A DNA stretch of 64,000 nt. Source: Amycolatopsis coloradensis. GTDB taxonomy: Bacteria; Actinomycetota; Actinomycetes; Mycobacteriales; Pseudonocardiaceae. A model generated the notes under the pieces. The model was not told the DNA's origin and did not search any database. It was given only the letters and a program-made list of their open reading frames with translations. Made by a program: the position numbers and the translations under genes. Location of the stretch: assembly GCF_037997115.1 (NCBI RefSeq), contig NZ_CP150484.1, forward strand, positions 1,344,490 to 1,408,489, written 5' to 3'. Below are positions 36,101 through 43,510 of the stretch, in pieces (within the stretch, counting starts at the first letter, position 1; every line of letters begins with the position of its first letter).

Positions 36101-36397
36101 CCGCACCGCCCAGCCGGTCAGCGCGCGCCCGGCGACGAGCGCGAGCAGCACGGCCAGCTGGGCGGTGCGGTCCCCCGGTGTTCCGCGGACGACCGCGGAG
36201 AGGACGTCGGCCAGCAGGAACGCCTGTCCCACCAGCAAGACCGCGTTGACGAAGGACAGGATCCCGCTGAGGATCAACGCCCGGCGCGCCGCACTCGAAA
36301 GTGGAGCCAGCGCGCCGAGCGGACCCTTCCCCGGTCGCGCTGGGTCCATTGTGGACTCCGTGGCGGAAAGGGTGTCGCGGCCGGGAAGTTCGGTCAT
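33146..36397 (-). CDS. cydDC: Fused CydDC ABC transporter
   Basis: A 1083-residue fusion of two half-transporters. The first membrane domain (about 38-340) is followed by an ATPase with Walker A APSGGGKST and signature KLSQGQRQRVAVARAL; the second membrane domain (about 560-840) is followed by Walker A GPSGAGKST and signature GLSGGQAQRVALARAV. CydDC exports reduced thiols (cysteine, glutathione-like) and is needed to assemble cytochrome bd. Separate cydD and cydC exist in mycobacteria; streptomycetes carry a fusion. It overlaps cydB by 4 bp. Residues about 857-874 are encoded by an inserted repeat. Confidence 0.9.
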   Translation of the reverse strand: MTELPGRDTLSATESTMDPARPGKGPLGALAPLSSAARRALILSGILSFVNAVLLVGQAFLLADVLSAVVRGTPGDRTAQLAVLLALVAGRALTGWAVRIVSVRAAARAKEELRAKALDHALKLGPEWIARRGHGELTSLTTKGLDALDAYFTQYLPALVTAAIVPLAAGAAILFADWPSAVLVVITVPLVPLFAILIGKHTAERVAEAADAEQRLSGHLLELVRALPILSAFRRAGAQAETVRKISERHRRTTLKTLKVAFASAFALELIATLSVALVAVVIGVRLVSGELSLAIGLGVLILVPECYQPLRAVGAAFHASEDGVEAVRRVADVLSEPLPDNGSETPGQGEIDVRGLRVARRGGFAPDGETFSVRRGEITWLRAPSGGGKSTTLATLLGFVQAHDGSITVGGTDLADADLERWRENIAWVPQSPVFGGGTVREEAGGVDVLGELGLAGLAERPVSKLSQGQRQRVAVARALTRVRSGAWLLLLDEPTAHLDEANAALVMTAVRKAVDEGAAAIIAAHERTSGVDMSTNAVPEAGVVKETRAARPLPWRDLLNPRFFGGALLGAAALLAGVALTALSGWLIAKASQQPPILTLTVLIVGVRTFGLGRAGLRYLERLVTHDAAFRIAGSLRVRLWESLVRLGPARALRAGEEQRRLVGDTDTVRDLLPRVITPLIVVGLVAVGAVAVQTVVLPEAGLALAAAVLVSAFAPLLALRAERRATSALAAGRRSVAAQVLSLFEAAAELIAYGADKERRRRIATTDAALTAEARRQAFGAGAADALIILATGTATVVSTGFAVSAVAAGALNPVLAPVVALVPLALAEVLSLLPPAAQHWDTLRQARLRLAACNEGVLHSKICSEGAFHSTGGVRIRNADLGWPGTERPVLTGVDLDIAPGTHVAVVGPSGAGKSTLVAALLGFLKPSKGDVAVPENVAWAPQEPMLVSTTVAENLRLAQPTASEADLRKALYEAVLEDVELTTMLDSAGAGLSGGQAQRVALARAVLGAARADLVLLDEPTAHLDEPTARRVRERLGEVLAGKTVVHVTHNAAEADGADVILEVREGRVTARTRAGAV
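33776..33829. repeat. Palindromic repeat inserted in frame in cydDC
   Basis: Two tandem units (33776-33805 and 33806-33829), each opening GCTATGAA and holding a palindrome (TGAAAGGCCCCTTCA; TGAAGGACGCCTTCA), with the same core as the intergenic repeats of this window. The block is 54 bp, 18 codons, without a stop, and lies in the linker between membrane domain two and its ATPase. Its AT content and Cys/His/Ser-containing translation stand out from the neighbouring protein. Confidence 0.8.
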
Positions 36398-37401
36398 GGC
36401 GCGTGCACCGGTGGGATGTGCCGGGTGCCGATGCGCTTGCGGAACACCCAGTACGTCCAGCCTTGGTAGATCAGGACGGCGGGAGCGCCGAACAGCGCGA
36501 CCCAGGTCATCACGGTCAAGGTGTACGGGCTCGACGCCTCACCCGCGATCGTCAACGTGTTCGCCGGGTCCACAGTGGACGGCAAGACGTTCGGGTACAG
36601 GGCGACGAAGATCGCGACGGCGGACGCCGCGATGACCCCGCCGAGCGCGGCGAACGCCTGCCCCTCGCGGCCGGCGCGGATCTTGAACCACGCGAGCACC
36701 GCGGCGATGACCGCGACGCCGATGAGGAGCAGCGTCCACAGGTCGCCCGAGCGCAGCTGCACGAGGATGAGGAACGCGAGCAACGGCATCAGCGCGACCG
36801 GGAGCAGGCGGGTGGCCAGGTTCCGCGCCCGGTGGCGGAGGTCGCCTTCGGTCTTGAGCGCGAGGAACGCGGCGCCGTGGACCAGCGAGAACCCGACGAC
36901 CGCGATCGCGCCGAGCAGCGTTTCGACGCTGAGTGCGGCGAACGGGCCGCCGACGCGGTCGCCGTCGGCGTCGAGCGGGAGACCGAGGACGGTGGTCGCG
37001 AGGAGTAGGCCGACGCCGAACGGCGGGATCCACGAGCCGATGCCGATGACGCGGTCCCAGTTGCGGCGCCAGCGATCGGAGTCGACCTTGCCGCGGTATT
37101 CGAACGCGACGCCGCGGCCGATGAGGGCGAGCAGGACCACCAGGAGCGGGAGATACGTGGCCGAGAACAGTGACGCGTACCAGCCGGGGAACGCGGCGAA
37201 CATCGCGCCGCCGGCGACGATCAGCCAGACCTCGTTGCCGTCCCAGACCGGGCCGATCGTGTTGACCATGACGCGGCGCTCGGTGTTGTCCTTCGCGAGG
37301 ACCGGCATGAGCATGCCGACGCCGAAGTCGAAGCCTTCGAGGAAGAGGTAGCCGAGCCAGAACAGGGCGATGACGCAGAACCAGATCGTTTCGAGGGTCA
37401 T
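36394..37401 (-). CDS. cydB: Cytochrome bd oxidase subunit II
   Basis: A 335-residue membrane protein of about nine helices, the second subunit of quinol oxidase bd. The N-terminus MTLETIWFCVIALFWLGYLFLEGFDFGVGML and the block NTIGPVWDGNEVWLIVAGGAMFAAFPGWYA are diagnostic. The ATG at 37401 is chosen because it gives this standard N-terminus; the frame extends upstream without support. It follows cydA after 300 bp and overlaps cydDC by 4 bp. Confidence 0.95.
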   Translation of the reverse strand: MTLETIWFCVIALFWLGYLFLEGFDFGVGMLMPVLAKDNTERRVMVNTIGPVWDGNEVWLIVAGGAMFAAFPGWYASLFSATYLPLLVVLLALIGRGVAFEYRGKVDSDRWRRNWDRVIGIGSWIPPFGVGLLLATTVLGLPLDADGDRVGGPFAALSVETLLGAIAVVGFSLVHGAAFLALKTEGDLRHRARNLATRLLPVALMPLLAFLILVQLRSGDLWTLLLIGVAVIAAVLAWFKIRAGREGQAFAALGGVIAASAVAIFVALYPNVLPSTVDPANTLTIAGEASSPYTLTVMTWVALFGAPAVLIYQGWTYWVFRKRIGTRHIPPVHAP

Positions 37402-37489
37402 CGGGCACTCCTGCTTGCTTCGTTCACTTCGAGTGCTTGCACTGCTTCGACAGCCTTCGCTCGGCGCTGAGCCGCTTCCCGCCCCGGGA

Positions 37490-37514
37490 CGTTGCGAAAG
37501 CCACTTTCGCAACG
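37490..37514. repeat. Hairpin repeat CGTTGCGAAAG-CCA-CTTTCGCAACG
   Basis: A perfect 11-bp inverted repeat with a 3-base loop, about 90 bp upstream of cydB. Its form (short, near-perfect, intergenic) is that of the other interspersed hairpins, but the core sequence is different. Confidence 0.7.
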
Positions 37515-37570
37515 CCTCGTGACCGCCCGAGCCCGCCCGAGCAGCCCCCTCGTGCCCCAGTCGCCCTGAG

Positions 37571-37614
37571 TTATCCACAACCGCTCAAGTTGTCCACAGA
37601 TCGGCTGTGGGTAA
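37571..37614. promoter_or_regulatory. Cluster of three DnaA-box-like nonamers
   Basis: TTATCCACA (37571-37579) and TTGTCCACA (37590-37598) lie on the plus strand; TGTGGGTAA (37606-37614) is TTACCCACA on the other strand. The first equals the classical DnaA box, the second the form common in high-GC actinobacterial origins. There is no dnaA or dnaN nearby. Confidence 0.55.
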
Positions 37615-37701
37615 CCCGCCTGAGCGATACTCCCGATACGCTGGGTGCGGGGCCGTCCCCCGGGAAGGGCGGGGGGCTGGGTAGGTGACGTAAAGAGGCG
37701 A

Positions 37702-39213
37702 TCAGTAGGCGAAGGCCAGCGCGTCGTCATCGCCGTCACCGCCTTTCGAGTCGCTGTTCTCGCTGGTCGAGGCCGGTTTCTTGGGTGGCATGACCGCGTC
37801 GACGCCGCCGCGGACGTACTTCCGCATCAGGTAGACCTCGACCACGCCGAGCACCGCGTAAACGGTCGTCAGAGCGATCAGCGACGTCCAGACCTCGCCT
37901 GTGGACAACTTCGAGACCGCCTGCGCGGTGAACATCCACACCCCGTCGACACCGGTCGGGTTCGGCACCACCACGAACGGCTGACGGCCCATCTCGGTGA
38001 AGATCCAGCCGGCGCTGTTGCCGATGAACGGCGTCGCGATCCCGCCGAGCACCAGCCACGGGAACCACCGCTGCCCGGGGATCCGCCCACGCCGGGTCAG
38101 CCACAGCGCGAGCACCCCGATCCCGGCCGAGATCGCGCCGAAGCCGATCATCGCGCGGAAACCCCAGTAGGTCACCGGCAGGCTGGGCACGTAGTCGATC
38201 GGCTTGCCCGCGAGCGAACCGAGCTGCGGGTCGTCCGGATAGTGCGTGCCGTACTTCGCCTGGTATTCGGTCACCAGGTTCTCCACGCCCTTGACCTCGG
38301 TCGAGAAGTCGTTGTGCGCCAGGAACGAGAGCAGCGCGGGCACGGTGAAGGTCTTGACGTCCTCGCAGTTCGCGTTCCGCACGTCGCCGATCGCGATGAT
38401 CGAGAAGCTCGCCGGTTTCTCCGTGTGGCACAACGCTTCCGCCGACGCCATCTTCATCGGCTGCTGCTCGAACATCAGCTTGCCCTGCAGGTCGCCGGTG
38501 ATCGCCAGCACCGCGAACGCCACCACACCGGTCCAGCCGCCGAGACGCAACGACGAACGCCACACCGCGCGGTGCTCGTCGTCCTCCGAACGCTTGCGCC
38601 ACAGCTGCCAGCCCGCGACACCGACCAGGAACGCCGCCGCCACCGAGAAGGCGCCCGCGAGCGTGTGCGGGATCGCGGCCAGCGCGGTGTTGTTCGTCAG
38701 CACCGCCCAGATCGAGTTCATCGTCGGCTTCCCGTCGACGAACTCGACCCCGACCGGATGCTGCATCCACGAGTTCGCCGCCAGGATGAAGTACGCGGAC
38801 GCCACGGTCGCCAGCGAGTACGCCCACGCGCACGCCAGGTGGACCTTCTTCGGCAGTTTGTCCCAGCCGAAGATCCACAGCCCCAGGAAGGTCGACTCGA
38901 CGAAGAACGCGACGAGCCCCTCCATCGCCAGCGGCGCGCCGAACACGTCACCGACGAATCGCGAGTACGCGCTCCAGTTCATCCCGAACTGGAACTCCTG
39001 CACGATGCCGGTGACCACGCCCATCGCGAAGTTGACCAGCAGGAGTTTCCCCCAGAACTTGGTCATCTTCAGGTACCGCTGATCACCCGTGCGGACCCAG
39101 GCCGTCTGCATCCCGGCGACCAGGACCGAAAGCCCGATGGTCAGCGGGACCATCAGAAAGTGGTAGACGGTGGTGATGCCGAACTGCCACCGAGCGAGAT
39201 CGAGAACTTCCAC
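37702..39213 (-). CDS. cydA: Cytochrome bd oxidase subunit I
   Basis: A 503-residue membrane protein carrying haems b558, b595 and d and the quinol site. His18 (TTVYHFLMVPLTIG) is the haem b595 ligand position; MEGLVAFFVESTFLGLWIFGWDKLPKKVH and GRQPFVVVPNPTGVDGVW are family blocks. The loop between helices 6 and 7 has the short form. The C-terminal 30 residues are Ser/Asp-rich and variable. The GTG at 39213 gives the standard N-terminus. It leads cydA-cydB-cydDC-kinase, giving a high-affinity terminal oxidase for low oxygen. Confidence 0.95.
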   Translation of the reverse strand: MEVLDLARWQFGITTVYHFLMVPLTIGLSVLVAGMQTAWVRTGDQRYLKMTKFWGKLLLVNFAMGVVTGIVQEFQFGMNWSAYSRFVGDVFGAPLAMEGLVAFFVESTFLGLWIFGWDKLPKKVHLACAWAYSLATVASAYFILAANSWMQHPVGVEFVDGKPTMNSIWAVLTNNTALAAIPHTLAGAFSVAAAFLVGVAGWQLWRKRSEDDEHRAVWRSSLRLGGWTGVVAFAVLAITGDLQGKLMFEQQPMKMASAEALCHTEKPASFSIIAIGDVRNANCEDVKTFTVPALLSFLAHNDFSTEVKGVENLVTEYQAKYGTHYPDDPQLGSLAGKPIDYVPSLPVTYWGFRAMIGFGAISAGIGVLALWLTRRGRIPGQRWFPWLVLGGIATPFIGNSAGWIFTEMGRQPFVVVPNPTGVDGVWMFTAQAVSKLSTGEVWTSLIALTTVYAVLGVVEVYLMRKYVRGGVDAVMPPKKPASTSENSDSKGGDGDDDALAFAY

Positions 39214-39270
39214 GCCTCAAGCCTGCTCAACGCCCGATGAGCCCGCCAGTTCAAGTGGTCCCGATCTCGC

Positions 39271-39286
39271 CGGGACGTAGGTCCCG
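39271..39286. promoter_or_regulatory. DosR/DevR-like palindrome upstream of cydA
   Basis: CGGGAC-GTAG-GTCCCG, a perfect 6-4-6 palindrome about 58 bp upstream of the cydA start. Its core GGGAC-N4-GTCCC matches the core of the mycobacterial DosR box. An extra GTCCC half lies at 39258-39262. Since the stop of the S41 gene is at 39295, this is the cydA promoter region. Confidence 0.5.
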
Positions 39287-39294
39287 CGCCCTGG

Positions 39295-40248
39295 TCAGCC
39301 GAGGCCGGCGAGTGTGAGCCTCGCCTCGTCGGCGACCTGCCGACGCACACCCGAATCCCCCAGCGTCAGCACGTGTTCCAGCGCCAACGCGTACGCCGTG
39401 TCGAAAGCGGCCTCGACGTCGACGGCGATGTCGGGCTGGACGCCGACGCCTTCCCAGTTGGTCCCCGTGACCGGGTTCACGGCTCGTCCACCCGGGACGG
39501 TGACGTCCAAATGAGTGTCCACTTTGTACTGTCGCCGCGGGTTCGCCCCGCCGCCGGTGACCGCGCCCACCGTCTTCGCCCGCCCCAGTTGCTGCAAGGA
39601 GTAGCTCAGATCCTCGGCGCCGGAGAACGTCGTCGGCCCGGTCAGCACCCACACCGGCTTGTCCGCGCCGAACTTGCGGCCGGGTACGTACGGCAGCGTC
39701 CAGAACTGGTTGGTCACGTCGCCGTCGCGCAGATAGATACTGTTGAAATGCGTCGGCTCGTCGACCAGATAGCTGATCAGCAGCGCGACCGCCATCGGAT
39801 CCCCGCCCCGGTTCTCCCGGACGTCGACGATCAGCGCGTCGGTGGTCGCGAGCAGCGTCATCGCCGCGGCCAGCGCCTCGCCGGCGATATCCGGCCCGTA
39901 GAGCAGCTTGGTCTCCAGGTAGCCGACGTTCCCGGCCAGCCGCCGCGCCGACGCGATGCCATGGCCGTTCAGCTCCGCCTCACGCCGATACCGCTCGGGA
40001 TCGAACGACTCCCCGTCCACCTCGGGCAACGGGTCGACGTGATGCCGTAGCCGCAGGTGTTTGTCCCCGTTGACCGACTGCAGGTCCTGGGTGACCGCGA
40101 CGGCGAACGCTTGATCGTCGAGGCCCGCGTACGCGCCGTCACGCAGCCTCGCCCGCAGGAACACCGTCAGCTTCTCGGCGACGTCGGGGAACACATAGTG
40201 ATCCTTCAGCCGCTTGCACACGTCTTCGATCCGCGCTCTCTCGCCCAT
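39295..40248 (-). CDS. S41-family peptidase-like protein
   Basis: A 317-residue protein of the S41/tail-specific (tricorn-core, IRBP-like) fold. The block DALIVDVRENRGGDPMAVALLISYL and the nucleophile region VWVLTGPTTFSGAEDLSYSL with catalytic Ser are clear, followed by GAVTGGGANPRRQYKVD. It has no signal peptide from the start chosen (ATG 40248, MGERARIEDVCKRL), so it would be cytoplasmic; a longer frame upstream lies over AT-rich sequence and is less likely. Same strand as the cyd operon, 81 bp upstream of cydA. Confidence 0.8.
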   Translation of the reverse strand: MGERARIEDVCKRLKDHYVFPDVAEKLTVFLRARLRDGAYAGLDDQAFAVAVTQDLQSVNGDKHLRLRHHVDPLPEVDGESFDPERYRREAELNGHGIASARRLAGNVGYLETKLLYGPDIAGEALAAAMTLLATTDALIVDVRENRGGDPMAVALLISYLVDEPTHFNSIYLRDGDVTNQFWTLPYVPGRKFGADKPVWVLTGPTTFSGAEDLSYSLQQLGRAKTVGAVTGGGANPRRQYKVDTHLDVTVPGGRAVNPVTGTNWEGVGVQPDIAVDVEAAFDTAYALALEHVLTLGDSGVRRQVADEARLTLAGLG

Positions 40249-40378
40249 GCGCCCGGACGCTACCAGCGGAGCCGGAAAAAAGAATTCGGTTCGCCGAAAA
40301 CTCAATTCAGCCCAGCCATGAAACACAATTCGCCCGCACATCCCATGCGATTCGGAAAAGCCATCAGCTTGCCTTTAT

Positions 40379-40421
40379 CTGAAACGCCCCTTTATCGTTG
40401 CAGTGAAAGGGGTGAAGCACT
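40379..40421 (+). repeat. Palindromic repeat overlapping a ribosome binding site
   Basis: Two inverted units (TGAAACGCCCCTTTAT and GCAGTGAAAGGGGTGAA) form a 7-bp stem, CCCCTTT (40387-40393) with AAAGGGG (40406-40412), and a 12-base loop. The second arm ends in AGGGGTGA, the best Shine-Dalgarno for the UPF0016 gene at 40425. The hairpin could therefore control its translation. Confidence 0.6.
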
Positions 40422-40424
40422 GTC

Positions 40425-41024
40425 ATGTCTAGTTCGATGCTGGCGCTGATCAGCGCGTTCGGCCTGGTACTGGCCGTGGAGCTACCGGACAAGACCCTCG
40501 TCGCCACCCTGGTTCTCACCACCCGTTTCCGCGCGTGGCCGGTATTCGTCGGGGTCACCGCCGCATTCGCCGTGCAATCCGCGATCGCCGCCACCTTCGG
40601 CAGCGTGCTCACTTTGCTGCCGGAGACACTGGTGACCGTGATCGTCGCCGCGATGTTCGGAATCGGCGCGTTCATGCTCCTTCGTGAAGGGTTCAGTACC
40701 GGCAAGGACGGCGGAGAGGACGCGTCGCGCTCCGGGCCGAGCCCCGCGACCTTCTTCCGCTCCGCGCTGACGTCGTTCGGCGTGCTGTTCGCCGCCGAAT
40801 GGGGCGACGCCTCCCAGCTCGCGACGGCCAGTCTCACGGCTCGCTTCGGCAACCCGTTCGCGGTCGCCCTCGGCTCCTTCGTCGCGCTTGTCGCCGTCGC
40901 CGGGCTCGCCGTCTTCATCGGCGCGAAGGTCCGCAGCCGGATCCGTCCCAAGCTCATCCAGCGCGTGGCGGGATTCGTCTTCGCCGGGTTCTCGCTGTTC
41001 GCGCTGGCCCAGCTGGCGTTCTGA
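40425..41024 (+). CDS. UPF0016 / GDT1-type cation exporter
   Basis: A 199-residue membrane protein of about six helices with two copies of the family motif: ELPDKTLVATL (about 19-29) and EWGDASQLATAS (about 125-136). These acidic motifs bind the cation in the middle of the membrane. Family members export Mn2+ (bacterial MneA, yeast Gdt1) or exchange Ca2+/Mn2+ for H+. The central linker is charged (GKDGGEDASRSG). The upstream sequence does not show the yybP-ykoY Mn2+ riboswitch; a hairpin repeat covers its ribosome binding site instead. Confidence 0.85.
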   Translation: MSSSMLALISAFGLVLAVELPDKTLVATLVLTTRFRAWPVFVGVTAAFAVQSAIAATFGSVLTLLPETLVTVIVAAMFGIGAFMLLREGFSTGKDGGEDASRSGPSPATFFRSALTSFGVLFAAEWGDASQLATASLTARFGNPFAVALGSFVALVAVAGLAVFIGAKVRSRIRPKLIQRVAGFVFAGFSLFALAQLAF

Positions 41025-41112
41025 GGCGCACGGGGTCTGCACAGGTTCGCCGGGTAACCTTTCGGGAACGAAAAGGTGAACACCCGCCCCGACGTGCCTG
41101 GAGAAACCGGTC

Positions 41113-41775
41113 GTGACCTCGCCGAAGACACTCGCCGTTTCCCCTGTGCACGGCAGGCTCGCGGTCTTCGGCATGGCCGTCGCGGTCGCCATCTCGATCG
41201 ACCTGCACCTGAGGCTGTCCAGCCAGGTCAGCCCGATCTGGCAGACGCTGTCCGAGTACGTCTACGGCTACCTCTCGCCCGGTTCGACGGCGGCCCCCCT
41301 GTTCGGCGCGATGTGCCTGGCGCTGGGGTTCGGCTCGCTCGCCCTGCTCGGCGGAATCGCGAAAGCGCACCGGCGCGGCTACGAGTCCGTTCTCGTCCTC
41401 CTCGGTGTGTGGTGCGCCGGGCTGTTCGTCCTCGCGCTCGTCCCCGTGGACCCCGAGGGCCAGGCCCGGTCACTGGCCGGGCAGATCCACAACTACGCGG
41501 CGCTGGCGGCCTTCCTGGCGCTCCCCGCCGCCGCCTGGGTGCTGACCCGCCCCGGCCGGGCACGATGCCCGTGGGAGCCGCGCCGCACGACGATCCGGCG
41601 GCTTTCGGTGGCCAGCTTCGCCGCGGTGGCGATCGTGCTCGGCGGCTTCGTCTGGACGATGCTCACCGGCCCGTCACATCAGGAGGTCACGCTCGGCCTG
41701 TTCGAGCGGCTGCTGTTCGCGGTCGACCTCACGCTGCTGGCGACCATGGTCCGCCCGCTGCTCAGCCACCGCTGA
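41113..41775 (+). CDS. DUF998 membrane protein
   Basis: A 220-residue protein with six hydrophobic segments and the DUF998 pattern: SQVSPIWQTLSEYVYG after helix 1 and LVPVDPEGQARSLAGQIHNYAALAAFLALP in the middle. Function unknown; the family is common in actinomycetes. The GTG at 41113 follows GGAG. It is 88 bp after the UPF0016 gene, possibly in the same transcript. Confidence 0.75.
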   Translation: MTSPKTLAVSPVHGRLAVFGMAVAVAISIDLHLRLSSQVSPIWQTLSEYVYGYLSPGSTAAPLFGAMCLALGFGSLALLGGIAKAHRRGYESVLVLLGVWCAGLFVLALVPVDPEGQARSLAGQIHNYAALAAFLALPAAAWVLTRPGRARCPWEPRRTTIRRLSVASFAAVAIVLGGFVWTMLTGPSHQEVTLGLFERLLFAVDLTLLATMVRPLLSHR

Positions 41776-41932
41776 GAGCCTGTTGGCGGAGCTGAGACGT
41801 ACCCGCCCCGGCCGAAGGCCCCGGCTATCGCGGTGGCAGGGTGCCCTGTTCGCTTCGTCGTGACGTGGATGACCAGGCAGCGCCCTGCCGACGTCGATCG
41901 CGGACGCGGGTTTCACCAACAGACACTGAGCG

Positions 41933-42574
41933 CTACTCGGGCTGTTTCAGCACCTCGGCCAGCCGGACGGCGGCCGCCACGACCGCCGGACCCACCACGG
42001 ACGCGTCCAGCGGCTCCAGGGACACGACACCCAGGCTGGCCTTCAAGCCCGGCACCCCGCGCACGGGTGCGGCGACCCCGGAGGCACCCGCTTCCAGCTC
42101 ACCCGACGAGGTGACCCAGCCCTCGCCGCCGCCGGGACGCAGCGTGATCGCCTTGCCCGCGGCGCCGGCGGACAGCGGATGCCGGGTACCGACGCGGTAG
42201 GCGACGTGGAAGCTCGTCCAGGACGGTTCGACGACCGCGACGGCCTGCGCCTGGTCTCCCTGCGCGACCGACAGGTGCGCGGTCGCGCCGACCTTCTCCG
42301 CCAGCTCACGCAGGACCGGCCTCGCGGCCTCGCGGAGCTGCGGGAGGACCTGTCCGGCGAGCCGGAGCAGGCCGACCCCCAGCCGTACCTTGTTGCCGTC
42401 ACGCCACACCAGGCCGCGCTCGGACAGCGGGACGAGCAGCCGGTAGACGGCGGCCCGGCTCGCGCCGATGGCGACGGCGAGCTCGGAGATCGTCGCCGCC
42501 TCGCCACCGGCGTCCGCGACCGCTTGGAGCAGCGCGAGCCCCCGGTCCAGGGTCAGCGACCCTTCACGAGTCAC
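41933..42574 (-). CDS. IclR-family regulator
   Basis: A 213-residue IclR protein, slightly short. The winged helix covers about 5-65 (SLTLDRGLALLQAVADAGGEAATISELAVAIGASRAAVYRLLVPLSERGLV) and the GAF-like effector domain follows (TAHLSVAQGDQAQAVAVVEP, HPLSAGAAGKAI). IclR proteins often control aromatic catabolism; the neighbour hmgA makes tyrosine/homogentisate degradation the likely target. It overlaps the upstream gene by 4 bp (GTGA), so it is coupled to the hmgA-divergent transcript. Confidence 0.88.
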   Translation of the reverse strand: MTREGSLTLDRGLALLQAVADAGGEAATISELAVAIGASRAAVYRLLVPLSERGLVWRDGNKVRLGVGLLRLAGQVLPQLREAARPVLRELAEKVGATAHLSVAQGDQAQAVAVVEPSWTSFHVAYRVGTRHPLSAGAAGKAITLRPGGGEGWVTSSGELEAGASGVAAPVRGVPGLKASLGVVSLEPLDASVVGPAVVAAAVRLAEVLKQPE

Positions 42575-43464
42575 AGCAACCCGAGTTCCCCGAGGTCGGC
42601 GACCGGCTCGTAGAACGAGGCCGCCGCGTACGAGGCGAAGAGCCCGCGAACGGCCTTCGCCGCCTCGTCCGACATCCCCTTGGCCTCGGCGGCCAGCGCG
42701 GCGCCGTCGGTCGACTCGAGGGCGGCGCGCACGTCACCGCCCGAAAGGCAGCGCGCGGACGCCACGATCAGGTTCAGGAACCCGTGGTGGGTGAAGCCGC
42801 TCGACTCCTCGGTGTGCCGGACGGCGCGGTGCAGGCTGTTCGTCGCTTTGAACGACGCCCCGGTCGAGCCGCTGACGACCGCGAGGAAGTCCGCGACCTC
42901 GTCGACGCTGGGGAAGTTCTCACCCGCTTTGCCGCCACAGCGGATCTTCGGCCAGCTGCCGTGCTCGATCACCTTCCGCACGCCGTCCAGCCAGCCGACG
43001 CCGCGCCGCGGCTCGACCACGCGGATGACGTCCTCGGGCACGAACTCGGAGACCCGCTCCAGCCAGACCTCGTCGACGTCCGACGGCGCCGGCATCTCCA
43101 CCATGCGCAGGCTGAGGATCTCGCTGCGCGATTCGACGATCGAGATCGCCTTCGGGACGCCGCCGAGGCCGGTGTCGATGATGAGCGACAGCGGCAGCGG
43201 TTCCTTGGGTTTGATCTTGATGAGTTCCGTGATGAGCTCGGGCAGCCGCGACGCCTGGCACAGGAACACACCGAGGACGCCGGAGTGCTCACCGGCCCTC
43301 GACGCGAAGTGCGCGCGCAGCGCTTCGGGCATGGACGCCTCGCCGGGCGGGAACAACGCCGAGTCGTCGACGAGCCGCGCGAACAGGGGAGGGATTCCTC
43401 GGGGGCCGGGTGGCGTGAGTTCCACAGCGCTTGACACGACTGACACGCTAGTAGCGTACGACAT
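42571..43464 (-). CDS. Conserved hypothetical protein next to hmgA
   Basis: A protein of about 297 residues, soluble, with alternating strands and helices that suggest a TIM-barrel-like fold (LPLSLIIDTGLGG, ILSLRMVEMPAPSDVDEVWLERVSEFV, WPKIRCGGKAGENFPSVDEVADFL, ASFKATNSLHRAVRH). No family is recognised. It is divergent from hmgA and coupled to iclR, so a role in homogentisate catabolism is plausible. The start is uncertain: ATG 43464 and GTG 43446 are possible. TACGCT ends 6 bases before GTG 43446, as in a leaderless message. Confidence 0.65.
   Translation of the reverse strand: MSYATSVSVVSSAVELTPPGPRGIPPLFARLVDDSALFPPGEASMPEALRAHFASRAGEHSGVLGVFLCQASRLPELITELIKIKPKEPLPLSLIIDTGLGGVPKAISIVESRSEILSLRMVEMPAPSDVDEVWLERVSEFVPEDVIRVVEPRRGVGWLDGVRKVIEHGSWPKIRCGGKAGENFPSVDEVADFLAVVSGSTGASFKATNSLHRAVRHTEESSGFTHHGFLNLIVASARCLSGGDVRAALESTDGAALAAEAKGMSDEAAKAVRGLFASYAAASFYEPVADLGELGLL
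43431..43457 (+). promoter_or_regulatory. hmgA promoter with overlapping palindrome
   Basis: TTGACA (43431-43436) and TAGCGT (43452-43457) with a 15-bp spacer look like a sigma-70-type promoter reading towards hmgA. The palindrome ACGCTA-G-TAGCGT (43445-43457) covers the -10 and is a candidate operator for the adjacent IclR protein. Confidence 0.5.
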
Positions 43465-43510
43465 CAGGACAAAATCGTTCGCAAAACGGACACGTTCCGG
43501 GGAGATTCCG

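Larger units (their letters stand above)
37402..37701. other. 300-bp spacer between cydA and cydB
   Basis: The spacer is long for two subunits of one enzyme. It holds a perfect 11-bp hairpin (37490-37514) and a cluster of three DnaA-box-like nonamers (37571-37614). It may carry a second promoter or a processing site for cydB. No small gene was found in it. Confidence 0.6.

Noticed and set aside
37571-37614. Replication origin
   Set aside because: Three DnaA-box-like nonamers without an AT-rich unwinding region, dnaA, dnaN or a larger box cluster are not enough for oriC.
40249-40424. yybP-ykoY Mn riboswitch before the UPF0016 gene
   Set aside because: The conserved riboswitch core could not be found; the leader has only the hairpin repeat.
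41776-41932. Weak inverted repeat GGCAGGG / CCCTGCC between the DUF998 and iclR genes
   Set aside because: Seven matching bases with about 45 bases between are expected by chance at this GC content.
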